DNA from: Bremerella alba
GTDB taxonomy: Bacteria > Planctomycetota > Planctomycetia > Pirellulales > Pirellulaceae
Assembly (NCBI RefSeq): GCF_013618625.1
Contig: NZ_JABRWO010000014.1
Span: 62,001-126,000, forward strand
Direction of reading: 5' to 3'
Length of the DNA: 64,000 bases
Shown here: in pieces, positions 1-10,409 of the stretch
How positions within the stretch are numbered: the stretch's first letter is position 1
How the letters are laid out: every line of letters begins with the position of its first letter
Made by a program: the position numbers and the translations under genes
Notes under the pieces: generated by a model
What the model saw: the letters and a program-made list of their open reading frames with translations, nothing else
Told to the model about the DNA's origin: nothing
Database searches by the model: none

Positions 1-1
1 C

Positions 2-2773
2 TGTTACGCAACCATGCTCGGCGAATGCCATTTTCAAATGGGTAACAATGCCCAGGCACTCGAGAATTACACCACCGCGCTGCTTCTATTCGTGCAGCAC
101 TCTAACTGGATGCTGCGGATTAATCCCGAAAGTTTGGGGCCCATTGGGCCTGTCAGTAATGACCTGCGGAATAATGTGACTTGGGGAAAGTCGGGTCGAA
201 ATACACTGATCGGCGATTATCCCAATTCGCTTCCCACTTTTCAGGGACAAACCGACGCCCAGAACCAGGCGGCCGCTCGTGGTGGCGGAGTACTTTCGCC
301 CGGCCGAATCATGCCAGTTCGAGCTAGTGAGATCGCGCGATGTATTGCTTTGGCGATCTACCGTCGACAAGAGATCCTGGGTCCCATCAGCCAATACGAT
401 GGGCTAACAGGGCAAGTCGTGGGTGTGTTGCAGCGTCGCCCGGCCCCGCCAAACCATTGGACCGGAGCATGGGTTGATGTGCAGCACGGTTTGGCTTTGG
501 CGGCTGCTGGAAAGAGCGATGAAGCCGTCCAAACTCTCCAGCGAAGTCTAACGACAGCCGGCCAATATGATCACGATCTGACTTCATTGGCGCTTTTACA
601 GTTAGGACGAATCGCCCTCGAGCAGCAAGACTTCCCGGCAGCGCAAACGTACTTTTTGGAAGCAACTTACTCGGCAGCGGCGTTTCAGCAGTTTCAGCAA
701 ATCGAAGACGCCCTGGATGGTCTGGCGAAGGTTAGCATGATCACCAAGGCGGGCCAAATGCCGCAGGGCCTACTGGCGATCGGGAACTGGAAGGAACTTC
801 GTAAGCTCGATGCTCTACGGGCCAAGTTGAATTTGGCACTCGCCGAGGCCAACTCGTATATGGGCAACCTGCCAGGTGCCAATGGTGCTTTGGAGGATGC
901 CAGGCGGGCCATGAACCGCCGTTCGATGAGCAAAGGACGCGTGGGCATTCGTTATGGATACCTCTCGTCGCTGCTGGCCTTTCAAGGAGGTAATGCTGCC
1001 GCTGGTGCCAGTAACTTTACCTCGGCTGTTGCTGCGAACCGGTCTGCTTCGACACGTGTTTACCAAACCGAAATGACCAACCAGCTTTTTGTATCGAATA
1101 CGATCACCGAGCGATCTGCCCAACTTCTTTACGATGAACTCCTTCGAGAGCCCACCGATGCCGACTGGATCTCAGAGCCGTTTGAGACGCTTACGGTCCT
1201 GCTGACCCCCAATGCGACGGCGATGGAGAATTGGTTTAACACGGCCGTCATGCGTAAGCAACCAGAGTTAGCTTTGGAGTTGGCAGATCGTATCCGACGC
1301 ATGAGGTTCTTCGCCACGCTTCCCTTAGGTGGACGTTTACTGGCGCTTCGCTGGGTGCTTGAATCTCCGGATGCCTCACTCGATACCAAAGGTAAATTGC
1401 AACGGCAAGATTTGCTGGCCAAGTATCCTGAACTGAAAACATTTCAAGACGAAGCCAATCGCCTCAAGGGTGAGTTACTACAAATTGACTTGCAACCCGA
1501 GGATAAAGACGCGTATGTGAAACAACGCGATCTCGTCGAGAAATTGCAGAACGTTTCCGATGGCTACGAAGTTTTGTTAGGTGCCATCGCACTGAGACGG
1601 ACGCCAAGTCAGTTTCTGTTTCCACCTTTGAAGCCGACTGCCGAGATTCGCGAGAAGTTGGATGACACTCAACTCGTGCTGACATTCTTCTCAACGACTC
1701 GTAGCGTGCATGCGTTTTTGTTTACTAAGAAAGACTATGTGCACTGGACGCTCGACAATCCACGAGAGATTAAAGGGCAGATTGGGGACCTGCTTAAGCA
1801 GATAGGTTTGATCAAACGTGATGCCCCGGTTCAAGCGAAAGACCTGGCCGAAACCGAATGGAAAACGACCTCGGCCGAACTGCTCAAACGGTTCATTCCG
1901 GCCTTGAAGCCCGGTTTTTGGAATACCTATTCCGAATTGGTAATTGTTCCGGACGATGTGTTGTGGTACGTCCCCTTTGAAGCATTGCATACCGACGACG
2001 GTCTTGGGGCAGGGCACACGGTGCCGGTTTCGGAGGTCATTCCGATCCGATATGCTCCGACGGCCAGCTTGGCGGTGCCGCAAAAGGATGCTCGGCCGCG
2101 ACCACAAAATACGGCGATTATCGTAGGGCGTTTGTTCAACTCGGACGAGTCTGACATTACTCTTGAGCAGTACGACCAGTTGAAGGATGCCTTCACGGCT
2201 CCTAGCAAGATCGACCGTCCACCGGTAGGAGCGACAAGTATGTTGGCCAAGGTCTGGGATCAAATGGTCGTGATTGATGACAGTGAAGATGCCAATCGAG
2301 GCGATATCTGGAACTGGTCACCGGCGCAAGCCGATCGAAGTAAGTCAGGTAGCGAGCTTGCCGCGTGGTTGCGATCTCCTTTAGGTGGACCAGAAGTCAT
2401 CTACCTTCCCGGGTTCCATAGCGGTGCTGAGGACGCGTTGAAAGGGAATACAACCGGCGGCGATATCTTCCTGACTGCCTTGGGGCTTATGGCGACCGGT
2501 TCCGAAACGGTCGTCCTCAGTCGTTGGCATTCTGCCGGTTCCGCCAGCATGGCAACCGTCGAGGGAATCGCCAGACGCATCGCCGACATGCCAGCAAGTA
2601 CGGCTTGGCAAGAGACAATGGCGGAGGTCCGAGACCTTCCGCTTGATCCGAATAAGGAGCCTCGTCTCAAGGGTAGTGGAGCAGCCATCCCGCAGACGCT
2701 AGACCACCCTTACTTCTGGGCCGATATGATGCTGATCGATACCGGCATCAACCCAAAAAAAGAAATGCAGTAG
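2..2773 (+). CDS. TPR-repeat protein with CHAT-like C-terminal domain (5' truncated by window edge)
   Basis: The frame is open to the left edge (codons precede the first ATG at 14), so the N-terminus is missing. The first half is helical with TPR-like segments, for example around residues 150-240 (DEAVQTLQRSL, AQTYFLEATYSAAAF). The last 400 residues resemble a CHAT caspase-like domain: VIVPDDVLWYVPFEAL matches the usual 'vPdg.L..lPfeaL' strand, and a GGDIFLTALGLMATGSETVV block follows. Where CHAT proteases normally carry the Ser-Ala-Cys of the active site, this protein reads YLPGFHSG, so the catalytic cysteine appears absent. The role is unknown; scaffolding or signalling rather than proteolysis is my inference. 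It ends convergently with the acyltransferase gene at 2811. Confidence 0.7.
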   Translation, partial: CYATMLGECHFQMGNNAQALENYTTALLLFVQHSNWMLRINPESLGPIGPVSNDLRNNVTWGKSGRNTLIGDYPNSLPTFQGQTDAQNQAAARGGGVLSPGRIMPVRASEIARCIALAIYRRQEILGPISQYDGLTGQVVGVLQRRPAPPNHWTGAWVDVQHGLALAAAGKSDEAVQTLQRSLTTAGQYDHDLTSLALLQLGRIALEQQDFPAAQTYFLEATYSAAAFQQFQQIEDALDGLAKVSMITKAGQMPQGLLAIGNWKELRKLDALRAKLNLALAEANSYMGNLPGANGALEDARRAMNRRSMSKGRVGIRYGYLSSLLAFQGGNAAAGASNFTSAVAANRSASTRVYQTEMTNQLFVSNTITERSAQLLYDELLREPTDADWISEPFETLTVLLTPNATAMENWFNTAVMRKQPELALELADRIRRMRFFATLPLGGRLLALRWVLESPDASLDTKGKLQRQDLLAKYPELKTFQDEANRLKGELLQIDLQPEDKDAYVKQRDLVEKLQNVSDGYEVLLGAIALRRTPSQFLFPPLKPTAEIREKLDDTQLVLTFFSTTRSVHAFLFTKKDYVHWTLDNPREIKGQIGDLLKQIGLIKRDAPVQAKDLAETEWKTTSAELLKRFIPALKPGFWNTYSELVIVPDDVLWYVPFEALHTDDGLGAGHTVPVSEVIPIRYAPTASLAVPQKDARPRPQNTAIIVGRLFNSDESDITLEQYDQLKDAFTAPSKIDRPPVGATSMLAKVWDQMVVIDDSEDANRGDIWNWSPAQADRSKSGSELAAWLRSPLGGPEVIYLPGFHSGAEDALKGNTTGGDIFLTALGLMATGSETVVLSRWHSAGSASMATVEGIARRIADMPASTAWQETMAEVRDLPLDPNKEPRLKGSGAAIPQTLDHPYFWADMMLIDTGINPKKEMQ

Positions 2774-2794
2774 CTGCTTTCGATGTAGTGAAAC

Positions 2795-2863
2795 CCAATG
2801 TTCTGAGGCATCAGGCAGCACTTCGATGGTATTTCCACCAGTGTCCCATTCTCAGAACATTGG
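2795..2863. repeat. 13-bp perfect inverted repeat between convergent genes
   Basis: CCAATGTTCTGAG at 2795-2807 is repeated in inverse at 2851-2863 with a 43-nt spacer. The right arm lies inside the 3' end of the minus-strand acyltransferase gene. There is no good T-tract on either side, so a bidirectional terminator or a protein site are both possible. Confidence 0.6.
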
Positions 2864-3911
2864 CAGAGAGCGATAGCCTAGAGTAATGGCAGATCCGCTG
2901 TGACTCTAACGTTCGATTGATCCAGCGTGACTTGATCTCGAAGTGTTCTGGCCCGAGGTCAATGATCTTGTCGCCGCGATGGATCGAATCGCGAATCTGG
3001 TGCGCCAGCATCACAGTTCCTGGGGTGAGCTTTTTGCTATCTCGCTCGTATCCCATCCGCATACCTAGCAGATTGCCTTGATGATGGAGGTTGTAGCTGA
3101 ACGCAATCATGCGATCTTCATGACGCAAGGTCATGATATCGATCATTCCGAGACGTGAAGCTTGTACAAAGCACTCTCGAAAGTAGGCGGCAGATTCTGG
3201 ATGAGAGATCGTCGTTCCGGTAGTACTGCACGCTTGCCAAGTTCGCCGTGCAAGTAATACGCACTCGTCGTAAAGGGCAAAATTAGGCTCAGCGTTATCG
3301 GTCGGGCAAGTCGTTGGCCGAAATCGAATACTCTCGACCCCTGCTTCGTCTGCTCTGCGAAGTGTGCGACGAATATTCGCACGGAACTTGGAACTGCGCG
3401 TTGAAACGAACTCTTCAAAATCATCTGGAAGTTCGATTGCATACGATGGATTCCAGGGCAATACCTTAGGAGACATGCCATGGCAGCGCATGGTGTTGAA
3501 GATTCGGCCTCGGTCGACAGTCGGGTCGATAAAACGCAGGTCAAGCAAATCCCACGTGCGCGGTGTCGCTTGCAAGTACTGCATGGCTGCGTACAGCGTA
3601 GCGGTCTGGTCACTACCAATGGGGCCATAGAAAGGTCCCCAGCCATCAAGTGGATAGGTGAGGATACGTACAGGCCCTGCTTTGGTCCGCTCGGTCTGTT
3701 CGATAAGCGGCAGGATCCCCTTGATTTCGCAGTCTACCTGAACCAGTAGTACTCGCAACTTTTTGCCGTGACCAAAAAACTTCCAATAAGTTTCTAGCCA
3801 GGGCAGGGTTTGAAAGAACGTCGCTTGCGGGGTCTTAGCGAACAGGCGATTCCAGAAGAAAGCATAGCCCCGCAAATCTTCGATTTCGTTGACTTCGATT
3901 ACTTCCGACAT
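2811..3911 (-). CDS. GNAT/FemAB-like acyltransferase (Acetyltransf_6 type)
   Basis: 366 residues, cytoplasmic, no signal peptide. The layout fits the FemAB/BioF2-like GNAT family (CelD-type): an N-terminal region with FFQTLPWLETYWKFFG, a central basic helix (SKFRANIRRTLRRADEAG, around residues 165-185) typical of these proteins, and a C-terminal GNAT fold with DIMTLRHEDRMIAFSYNL and DLGPEHFEIKSRW. Relatives transfer acyl or aminoacyl groups to polysaccharide or peptidoglycan precursors; the substrate here cannot be read from sequence. The ATG at 3911 was chosen because the protein starts cleanly at MSEVIEVNEIEDL. It is divergent from the MoxR operon and convergent with the CHAT-like gene. Confidence 0.75.
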   Translation of the reverse strand: MSEVIEVNEIEDLRGYAFFWNRLFAKTPQATFFQTLPWLETYWKFFGHGKKLRVLLVQVDCEIKGILPLIEQTERTKAGPVRILTYPLDGWGPFYGPIGSDQTATLYAAMQYLQATPRTWDLLDLRFIDPTVDRGRIFNTMRCHGMSPKVLPWNPSYAIELPDDFEEFVSTRSSKFRANIRRTLRRADEAGVESIRFRPTTCPTDNAEPNFALYDECVLLARRTWQACSTTGTTISHPESAAYFRECFVQASRLGMIDIMTLRHEDRMIAFSYNLHHQGNLLGMRMGYERDSKKLTPGTVMLAHQIRDSIHRGDKIIDLGPEHFEIKSRWINRTLESQRICHYSRLSLSANVLRMGHWWKYHRSAA

Positions 3912-4411
3912 GGTTTGTTCCCAGGTTGATGCAGTAACAAGGACCCTGGGAAATCACTTGCAATGTTGATGCCACGCCTGGGGGGAGGTTTCCAGTTACT
4001 GCCAGAAATCTGCCTAACCTACTGGCAAGATAAGTCTTACGGCGACGAGTGCTTGTAAGACAAAAACTAGGGGAATGTTTCAGAAAAGCAACGCTGTTTC
4101 GCAACGGCAACATCCCTGGAAAGATGCCGGTAGAGAGATAGCTTCTGATATTGCGCACGATAGTAACCTTTGAAACTTTGCGGGGTTGCATTAAGTATTG
4201 CGCGCTGTCCTGAGAATCTTTTCGCAGACTCTCCGCGCGAAACGAGTCTTGGAACACTACTAATCCGCATCGTTTCGCTATAATGTGGCAGCTCAGACGA
4301 ATGGTGACCTGTGGTACCAAATTGATGCCGCATCAGCGTTCGCCGGGTGCGCCTACCACGAAGCACACCGATGAATTTTAAGTGAAGATCAGCACGCGCA
4401 AGGGATGTTGA
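3912..4411. other. 500-bp intergenic region between divergent genes
   Basis: No supported gene. Two overlapping minus-strand open frames (about 160 and 100 codons) run through it, but they lack family resemblance and a convincing ribosome site. It must hold the promoters for the minus-strand acyltransferase and the plus-strand MoxR operon. A Shine-Dalgarno-like AAGGGATG lies just before the MoxR start. Confidence 0.5.
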
Positions 4412-5353
4412 ATGCCAGCCGAGCTCTTAAGCCTCGTATCCGAGTTGGAAGCGAATATCAATCAAGTTGTGGTGGGGAAACCCAAGGTCGTAAGAAAATG
4501 CCTGGTGGCATTACTCGCGGGCGAGCACATTCTGCTAGAGGACGTGCCAGGCGTGGGGAAGACCTTAGTAGGTAAGGCGCTGGCTCGCAGCTTATCTGGC
4601 CATTTCTGTCGCTTGCAATTCACGCCAGATCTTTTACCGAGTGATATCGTCGGCTCAAGTATCTTCAATTCGAAGACGAACGAGTTTGTATTCCACCCTG
4701 GGCCGATATTCTCAAATATTGTGATCGCGGATGAAATCAATCGTTCTTCCCCGCGAACGCAAAGTGCGTTGTTAGAAGCAATGAGCGACCATCAAGTTTC
4801 GGTCGATGGCGAAACGCACAACCTGCCACCTCCGTTCATGGTGATCGCCACGCAGAATCCCTTTGAATTCGAGGGAACTTATCCACTTCCTGAAAGCCAG
4901 TTAGATCGCTTCTTGATGCGGATCTCGATGGGGTACCCGGACCGTGCCGCCGAACGCACAATTTTGGAAACGCATCGCATTGGTGAACCGGTTCAAGACT
5001 TATCGCCGGTAGTGACGTGTGATCAGATTGCCCAGTTGCAAGATTCGGTGCGAAAGATCGAAGTGAGCGAGCCCATCAGCGAGTATTTGCTGGACATCGT
5101 CGATGGCACGCGAACGAGTGATGATTTAGAGGTTGGGGCGAGCACCCGGGCTGGACTCAGTCTGTTTCGCGCTGCTCAGAGCCAGGCCTTGCTGGAAGGT
5201 CGCGATTTCGTTGTTCCTGACGACGTAAAGCATCTTGCGGTATCTGTGCTGGCCCACCGAGTGATCCCCAAAGGATTTCTTCATGCGGGGCAGCGAGAAG
5301 CGGTCGAATCGATGGTCGGCCGGATTGTGGATGAAATTTCGATACCTGTGTAG
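4412..5353 (+). CDS. MoxR-family AAA+ ATPase
   Basis: 313 residues, the usual length for MoxR ATPases. Walker A is EDVPGVGKT at about residues 42-52, Walker B is VIADEINR near 105-112, followed by the MoxR signature SPRTQSALLEAMSDHQVSVDG and the sensor region VIATQNPFEFEGTYPLPESQ. The C-terminal lid contains GASTRAGLSLFRAAQSQALL. MoxR proteins act as chaperone-like ATPases, commonly paired with DUF58 and transglutaminase membrane proteins. Both follow directly here (66-nt gap, then a 4-nt overlap), so a three-gene operon is likely. Start: ATG preceded by AAGGGATGTTGA. Confidence 0.95.
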   Translation: MPAELLSLVSELEANINQVVVGKPKVVRKCLVALLAGEHILLEDVPGVGKTLVGKALARSLSGHFCRLQFTPDLLPSDIVGSSIFNSKTNEFVFHPGPIFSNIVIADEINRSSPRTQSALLEAMSDHQVSVDGETHNLPPPFMVIATQNPFEFEGTYPLPESQLDRFLMRISMGYPDRAAERTILETHRIGEPVQDLSPVVTCDQIAQLQDSVRKIEVSEPISEYLLDIVDGTRTSDDLEVGASTRAGLSLFRAAQSQALLEGRDFVVPDDVKHLAVSVLAHRVIPKGFLHAGQREAVESMVGRIVDEISIPV

Positions 5354-5419
5354 AAACGTTTGTGCCGTTGATATCTACGGCAAAAGGGTTTCATACCGAA
5401 AGGACTAAGCAGCAGGCTT

Positions 5420-6667
5420 ATGTCGGAGGCCGGTTCGAGGATGTTTTCATGGTTTCGCTTGCGTGGAGTCTCCATTACGCAGGAGGGGACCTACTATTTT
5501 CTCGTCTTTATCTTCATCCTTGCGGGGGCGATCGTACGTAGTAACATTCAGTTGCTCATGATCCTGGCCTGCATGCTGTTAGGTCCGTTGCTATTCAATC
5601 TATGGGTGGTCACCAGCAGTCTTCGGAATTTGAAATTCTCGCGACGGGTTCCTTCGCTTATTTCGTGCGATGAACCATTTTTTGTCGAACTTACGGCGAT
5701 GAATGCCGGTCGACACGTTACCTATGCGGTCGTTATCGAAGACAAGCTCATCCAAGTTGAAGGGTATGACCCTGAGCCTGCCCAGGATGTGGATGTCTTC
5801 TTTGCCAAGATCAGCAACAAAGATGAAGCGGCTATTTCGTACAAGGCGGTCATTCGCAAACGGGGTAAGTACCAACTAGGTCCCCTTTCGGCGACAACCG
5901 CGTTTCCACTTGGGCTAATGCGAAGTACGCGAATCGACACATTGGTCACCACGATTGTGGTTATGCCTCGGCTAGGACTAATGACGCCTGCCTGGCGCAG
6001 GATGATCCAGCAGGAGAAATCAGGCTTCGCCTCGTCCCGTCGCCAGCATGGTTTGCTAGAAGGAGACTTTTACGGCCTACGAGAGTGGCGAAACGGTGAC
6101 CCCAAACAGTGGATCCATTGGCGCAGCAGTGCCAAGCAGGGAGAACTGGTGGTGCGCCAATTTGAAAAGCAAAACCAGCAGGACTTTGTGTTAGTTGTCG
6201 ATGCGTGGATTCCCGATACGCCAACCGATGAAGACAAGGACCGTGCCGAACGCGTCATCAGTATGGCTGCTACGGCTGTTCGCGAATTGGCATTAGTCGG
6301 AGGTTGTCAGCTTCAACTGATTAGTTGTGGAGAAACGACCGAGAGCATCGTTGGGAATGTCTCTCAAGCATTCGTCGTTCAGGCGATGCACGATTTGGCG
6401 GTCCTGGTACCCACAAGCGAGCTTGATATCGGCACCACGATGGCAAACTGCCTGCAGACCTCCAGGCCAGGGGCAAGGGTTGTGCTGCTTACCACTCGCA
6501 AGACCGACCTATCGGATACGGAAGTCTTTGCTGCCGTCTGGAATGATGCAAAACTGCGTAGTGAATTGGGCCGAGTGAAGACGGTCTCAGCGGGACGCGG
6601 CGATGACGAAAAATTCTTCCATATGCCATCGCTGCGAAATATCAAGAAAACGGAGAGCTTGTTATGA
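5420..6667 (+). CDS. DUF58 domain membrane protein
   Basis: 415 residues. Two adjacent N-terminal hydrophobic segments (about residues 25-70: TYYFLVFIFILAGAIV and LLMILACMLLGPLLFNLWVV) precede a periplasmic or cytoplasmic beta-rich part. The DUF58 hallmark GDFYGLREWRNGDPKQWIHW lies near residues 215-235, followed by a vWA-like segment beginning DFVLVVDAW. DUF58 proteins are MoxR partners, often in envelope or stress-related operons. The stop overlaps the next gene's ATG (ATGA at 6664-6667), so translational coupling is expected. Confidence 0.9.
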   Translation: MSEAGSRMFSWFRLRGVSITQEGTYYFLVFIFILAGAIVRSNIQLLMILACMLLGPLLFNLWVVTSSLRNLKFSRRVPSLISCDEPFFVELTAMNAGRHVTYAVVIEDKLIQVEGYDPEPAQDVDVFFAKISNKDEAAISYKAVIRKRGKYQLGPLSATTAFPLGLMRSTRIDTLVTTIVVMPRLGLMTPAWRRMIQQEKSGFASSRRQHGLLEGDFYGLREWRNGDPKQWIHWRSSAKQGELVVRQFEKQNQQDFVLVVDAWIPDTPTDEDKDRAERVISMAATAVRELALVGGCQLQLISCGETTESIVGNVSQAFVVQAMHDLAVLVPTSELDIGTTMANCLQTSRPGARVVLLTTRKTDLSDTEVFAAVWNDAKLRSELGRVKTVSAGRGDDEKFFHMPSLRNIKKTESLL

Positions 6668-9129
6668 AAGTCGAGCGGCTTCTCCAGATAAGCGTTGCCC
6701 TGTTGGCGGCCCTGGGTTCCCTGTTTCTCGCTTTTGGACAAGGCGGAAACTCCTCGCTGCCATTGTTAGCGACGATCGGGGCGTTCTTGTCGGTTTACCT
6801 GACCGATATCAAGGGTTGGATTACGCTGAATCGAAACCTGGCAAACTTCGCTGCCTTGGTCGCGGTCGTGTTTTCCTTTTTCGATTTTTGGGACGATGAC
6901 AGTTCCAAGCTAATTGCCATCGCCAAATTGCTCATCTATTTGCAAGTTGTTTTACTATTCCAGCCGAAGACTACCCGCGTTTATTGGCATCTAGCCGTAT
7001 TGAGTCTGCTTCAAGTGGTGGTGGCTGCTGCGCTGGATTTTGGGGTCACTTTCGGTCTAATGCTGATTCCCTATATGTTCACAGCGTTAACGACGCTCTG
7101 CTTATTCTTTGTCTATCGCGAAACATTGCGAGTCGATCCCGAACTCAAAGCGGCACATGATGCCGTCGAAAACCGCCCGTTGTTTTCCTTTTGGACGAAG
7201 AAGCCCGCGGAATCGAATGATTCAACCGTTGTTTCCACGCCCATGATTACGCTGTCGGGGCAACTGCCTGGCAACTTGGCATCGGTCTTTTCTAGCGGAA
7301 AGATGTTTGTCCAAGTCTTGAAGATGGGCTTTTTCACGCTTTGTGCGACGGTTGTTTTGTTTTACTGCTTCCCGCGTTTCGATCAGGGACAATTATCGCA
7401 GTCGTTTGGTGGTGAGTTTGGCGCCACCACAGGATTCAAGGACCAGATCTCGTTAAACGACATGGGACGCATCCTGCAGAGCGATCGATTTGTGATGCGG
7501 GTCAGACTGTCCGACATTAACACCGAAACGGTTATCGATACAGAGTACGAGCCATACTTCCGTGGTACGTCTTTAAGTACCTATTTTCCCAACAGCAAGA
7601 CGTGGATTGTTGGCAACCTGAAAAACTATCGGGTTAGCGAACTCAAGCCTCCTCCCTTGAAGACGAATTTGGTTCGTCAGCAGGTAGCCACGAACCAGTC
7701 GATTCACTTCGATCGGACCAACGAAGGCGTGTTGCTCTTTAGCATCTACCCGGCGTACTCATCACTGAACACCGCTCGCGATCTGGTGGACAATCAAACG
7801 CTCGGTATTGTCTCGATGGCGACCGACGCACAAGCCCAGGTTCGCCAACCAGATCAATACGAGATGCTGGTTCCTTGGAATCCTTTTGGGGCAGATGGGG
7901 ATTTGATTCCATGCCGACATCCGCTCGACGATCGCCAGTTCTATCATTACGTCAATAACGATTTAACACAGGTTCCGCTTGATAAAGAGTTTGCCGATAC
8001 ACTCTTTCATGGTTTGACCGAAACTGCCGCAGAATTGGCCGCGGATATTCCTGGAAACGGCAACGAAAAGCCAACCCAGTTTGCGATTGCCCAGCGGATG
8101 GAGCGGCACTTCGTATTGGATGGTAACTATACCTATTCGTTACATGTGCCGGTGCATATGAAGAATACCCGGTTAGATCCAATCGAAGATTTCGTGGTCA
8201 ATCACCGAACTGGCCATTGCGAGTTTTTCGCCAGCGCTTTGGCAATCATGCTACGTGCCCAAAAGATTCCCTCTCGGGTCGTGGTGGGCTATAAGGGGGG
8301 CGAGTTCAATTCGGTCGGCGGTTACTACGCGGTCAAACAGAAACATGCCCACGCGTGGGTCGAGTGCTTTTTGAGCCCAGAGAATCTTCCTGTTGGGGTC
8401 GCCAAAGAAAATTATCCCCACGGGGCATGGATGCGACTAGACCCGACGCCTGCCTCGCGTCCTTCGCCGAACAGGAAGGATAGCGGTACTATCTTCGATA
8501 CCTTCCTCGATTGGTTCGACTATGTCGAATTGGCCTGGCGTGACTACGTGGTCAGCATGAATAGCGAACGTCAAGAGAAGGACATCTACAAACCACTGAC
8601 CGACAATCTGGTCAAACCGTTTGAAGGATGGGTAAGCCGCGAGCAGTGGGCTTCGTTTTTTCGGGGTAGACTTGCCGCGATGGGCATTCACATGAGCGAT
8701 GAGTGGTTTAGCGGATTTGCATCGATCTTTACGATGTTGGTGCTGCTCATGGTCGTGGTTGTATTCGAATTGATACGGACTCTCATTCGACGCTACTGGA
8801 CGAACATTAAACGCCTGTTCATGCGTTGGTTCCCGAATAAATCGCACCGCACAGGGTTCTATTTTCGGGCCGAGAAACTGCTGTCCAAAGCGGGCTGGCA
8901 GCGAAAGGAATCAGACACCCCACGCGAGTTCATCTCTTCGGTCATCGCCGATTGCAAAACACGCGGGGTTGGCAGCGAAATGGTTTCCCCGTTATCTGAT
9001 CTTACCGATTGGTACTATCAAATTCGCTATGGGGGCAAAGATTTGGCCCCGGCTCAGCAAGAGTCCATCAGTGAGCATCTGCTGCTGATCGAGCAGCAGA
9101 CGCTCGCCCTGCGGAAGTCTAAACGTTGA
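6664..9129 (+). CDS. TgpA-like membrane transglutaminase (DUF3488-transglutaminase-DUF4129)
   Basis: 821 residues. An N-terminal block of hydrophobic helices (about residues 1-160 and another near 220) fits DUF3488. A papain-like transglutaminase core follows with catalytic Cys519 ([15 protein letters not shown]), His563 (HAHAWVECF) and Asp593 ([10 protein letters not shown]). One further transmembrane helix (near 685-705) and a DUF4129-type C-terminus ([13 protein letters not shown]) complete the TgpA architecture. The triad is intact, so enzymatic activity in the periplasm is plausible; the substrate is unknown. It is third in the MoxR-DUF58 operon and its end overlaps the convergent ychF gene by 11 bp. 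Confidence 0.92.
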   Translation: MKVERLLQISVALLAALGSLFLAFGQGGNSSLPLLATIGAFLSVYLTDIKGWITLNRNLANFAALVAVVFSFFDFWDDDSSKLIAIAKLLIYLQVVLLFQPKTTRVYWHLAVLSLLQVVVAAALDFGVTFGLMLIPYMFTALTTLCLFFVYRETLRVDPELKAAHDAVENRPLFSFWTKKPAESNDSTVVSTPMITLSGQLPGNLASVFSSGKMFVQVLKMGFFTLCATVVLFYCFPRFDQGQLSQSFGGEFGATTGFKDQISLNDMGRILQSDRFVMRVRLSDINTETVIDTEYEPYFRGTSLSTYFPNSKTWIVGNLKNYRVSELKPPPLKTNLVRQQVATNQSIHFDRTNEGVLLFSIYPAYSSLNTARDLVDNQTLGIVSMATDAQAQVRQPDQYEMLVPWNPFGADGDLIPCRHPLDDRQFYHYVNNDLTQVPLDKEFADTLFHGLTETAAELAADIPGNGNEKPTQFAIAQRMERHFVLDGNYTYSLHVPVHMKNTRLDPIEDFVVNHRTGHCEFFASALAIMLRAQKIPSRVVVGYKGGEFNSVGGYYAVKQKHAHAWVECFLSPENLPVGVAKENYPHGAWMRLDPTPASRPSPNRKDSGTIFDTFLDWFDYVELAWRDYVVSMNSERQEKDIYKPLTDNLVKPFEGWVSREQWASFFRGRLAAMGIHMSDEWFSGFASIFTMLVLLMVVVVFELIRTLIRRYWTNIKRLFMRWFPNKSHRTGFYFRAEKLLSKAGWQRKESDTPREFISSVIADCKTRGVGSEMVSPLSDLTDWYYQIRYGGKDLAPAQQESISEHLLLIEQQTLALRKSKR

Positions 9130-10210
9130 ACAGGAAGTGGCAGATGTCGCCATCGTTCATAACGTAACCTTTGCCTTCGACGCGAAGCTTGCCAGCTTCG
9201 CGTATGGCCTTTTCGCTTTTGAAAGCTTCCAGGTCTTCCAGCGAATATACTTCGGCCCGAATGAAGCCTCGTTCGAAGTCTGAATGAATCACACCAGCCG
9301 ATTGGGGCGCCGTGGCTCCGATCGGAATCGTCCAAGCCCGAACTTCTTTCTCGCCAGCGGTGAAGTAGCTTTGCAGGCCAAGTAGCTTGTAGGTGGCCCG
9401 GGCTACGACCGCCAATGCAGGTTCTTCCAGGCCGACACTTTCCAGCATTTCTTTATGGTCGTCCTCGTCCAGCTCGATCAGTTCCGACTCGATCTTGGCA
9501 CAAACGGGAACGACTTCACCCCCTTCTTCGGCGGCCCGTGCTCGAACGCGTTCGACCACTTCCCCTTCGCCGGTCAGGTTGTCCTCGTCGACGTTGGCCA
9601 GGTAGAGGACACTCTTGGCGGTAAGGAGCCCATAATTCCGCACGATGTTATACATTTCTGGATCGTGCCATTCGGCCGAACGCAGCGGCTTGCCTTCGGC
9701 GAGCAAGGCCTGGCACTGATTTAATATCTCTACCTTGGCCTTGGCATCTTTGTCGCCAGAGCGGGCCGTCTTGGCGGCTTTGTCGCGCGCCGATTCGACC
9801 GTTTGCAGGTCGGCCAGCATCAACTCGGTATCGATCGTGTCGATATCTCGAATTGGGTCGACACTTCCATCGACATGCACGACGTTCGGCTCTTGGAAGC
9901 AGCGAACCACATGGATAATCGCATCGACTTCGCGGATATGTGACAGGAACTTGTTGCCCAGACCTTCCCCTTCGGAAGCGCCTCGTACAATTCCTGCGAT
10001 ATCGACCAAACGTAAAATCGCCGGAATCACCTTTTGGGTTTTGATGTAGTGCTGAATCACGTCCAGACGAGGATCTGGGACAGACACAATCCCCACGTTT
10101 GGCTCGATCGTGCAGAAAGGGTAATTCTCGCTGGCGATGCCTGCAGCGGTTAACGCGTTGAATAGGGTCGATTTACCGACATTCGGCAGCCCGACGATTC
10201 CGGCTTCCAT
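9119..10210 (-). CDS. ychF: YchF/OLA1-type translation-associated ATPase
   Basis: 363 residues, standard length. The P-loop [15 protein letters not shown] is at residues 7-21, switch region [17 protein letters not shown] and G3-like [18 protein letters not shown] follow, and the C-terminal TGS-like domain ends [14 protein letters not shown], characteristic of YchF. YchF is an Obg-class protein that prefers ATP, binds ribosomes and is linked to stress and translation control. It stands alone on the minus strand, 200 nt from the end of the pilin cluster whose terminator lies just upstream of it. Confidence 0.97.
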   Translation of the reverse strand: MEAGIVGLPNVGKSTLFNALTAAGIASENYPFCTIEPNVGIVSVPDPRLDVIQHYIKTQKVIPAILRLVDIAGIVRGASEGEGLGNKFLSHIREVDAIIHVVRCFQEPNVVHVDGSVDPIRDIDTIDTELMLADLQTVESARDKAAKTARSGDKDAKAKVEILNQCQALLAEGKPLRSAEWHDPEMYNIVRNYGLLTAKSVLYLANVDEDNLTGEGEVVERVRARAAEEGGEVVPVCAKIESELIELDEDDHKEMLESVGLEEPALAVVARATYKLLGLQSYFTAGEKEVRAWTIPIGATAPQSAGVIHSDFERGFIRAEVYSLEDLEAFKSEKAIREAGKLRVEGKGYVMNDGDICHFLFNV

Positions 10211-10312
10211 GAACTCTCGCTTGATTTGGCAAAAGATTCGCTCTTCAAGGCAACTTCGACGAGAAAGTGCCTGCTTGACGTGGGAACTAAACGGGTGATT
10301 TTAACCGAAATG

Positions 10313-10346
10313 AAAAAGGCGACTAGTCGTCATGACCGGTCGCCTT
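10313..10346 (-). terminator. Rho-independent terminator of the pilin cluster
   Basis: AAGGCGAC (10316-10323) pairs with GTCGCCTT (10339-10346); read on the minus strand the stem is followed by a short T run (CCTTTTTC). It sits about 65 nt beyond the stop of the giant GspK-like gene. Confidence 0.75.
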
Positions 10347-10409
10347 CATATGGTTTTCCGTTTGAGCCCTGTTCCTGCGGTCAGAAGTTGGGCTCAAAGT
10401 GCCTCCGAC

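Noticed and set aside
3835-4366. Two minus-strand open frames in the MoxR upstream region
   Set aside because: No ribosome site or recognisable protein pattern; they overlap each other and the acyltransferase start.
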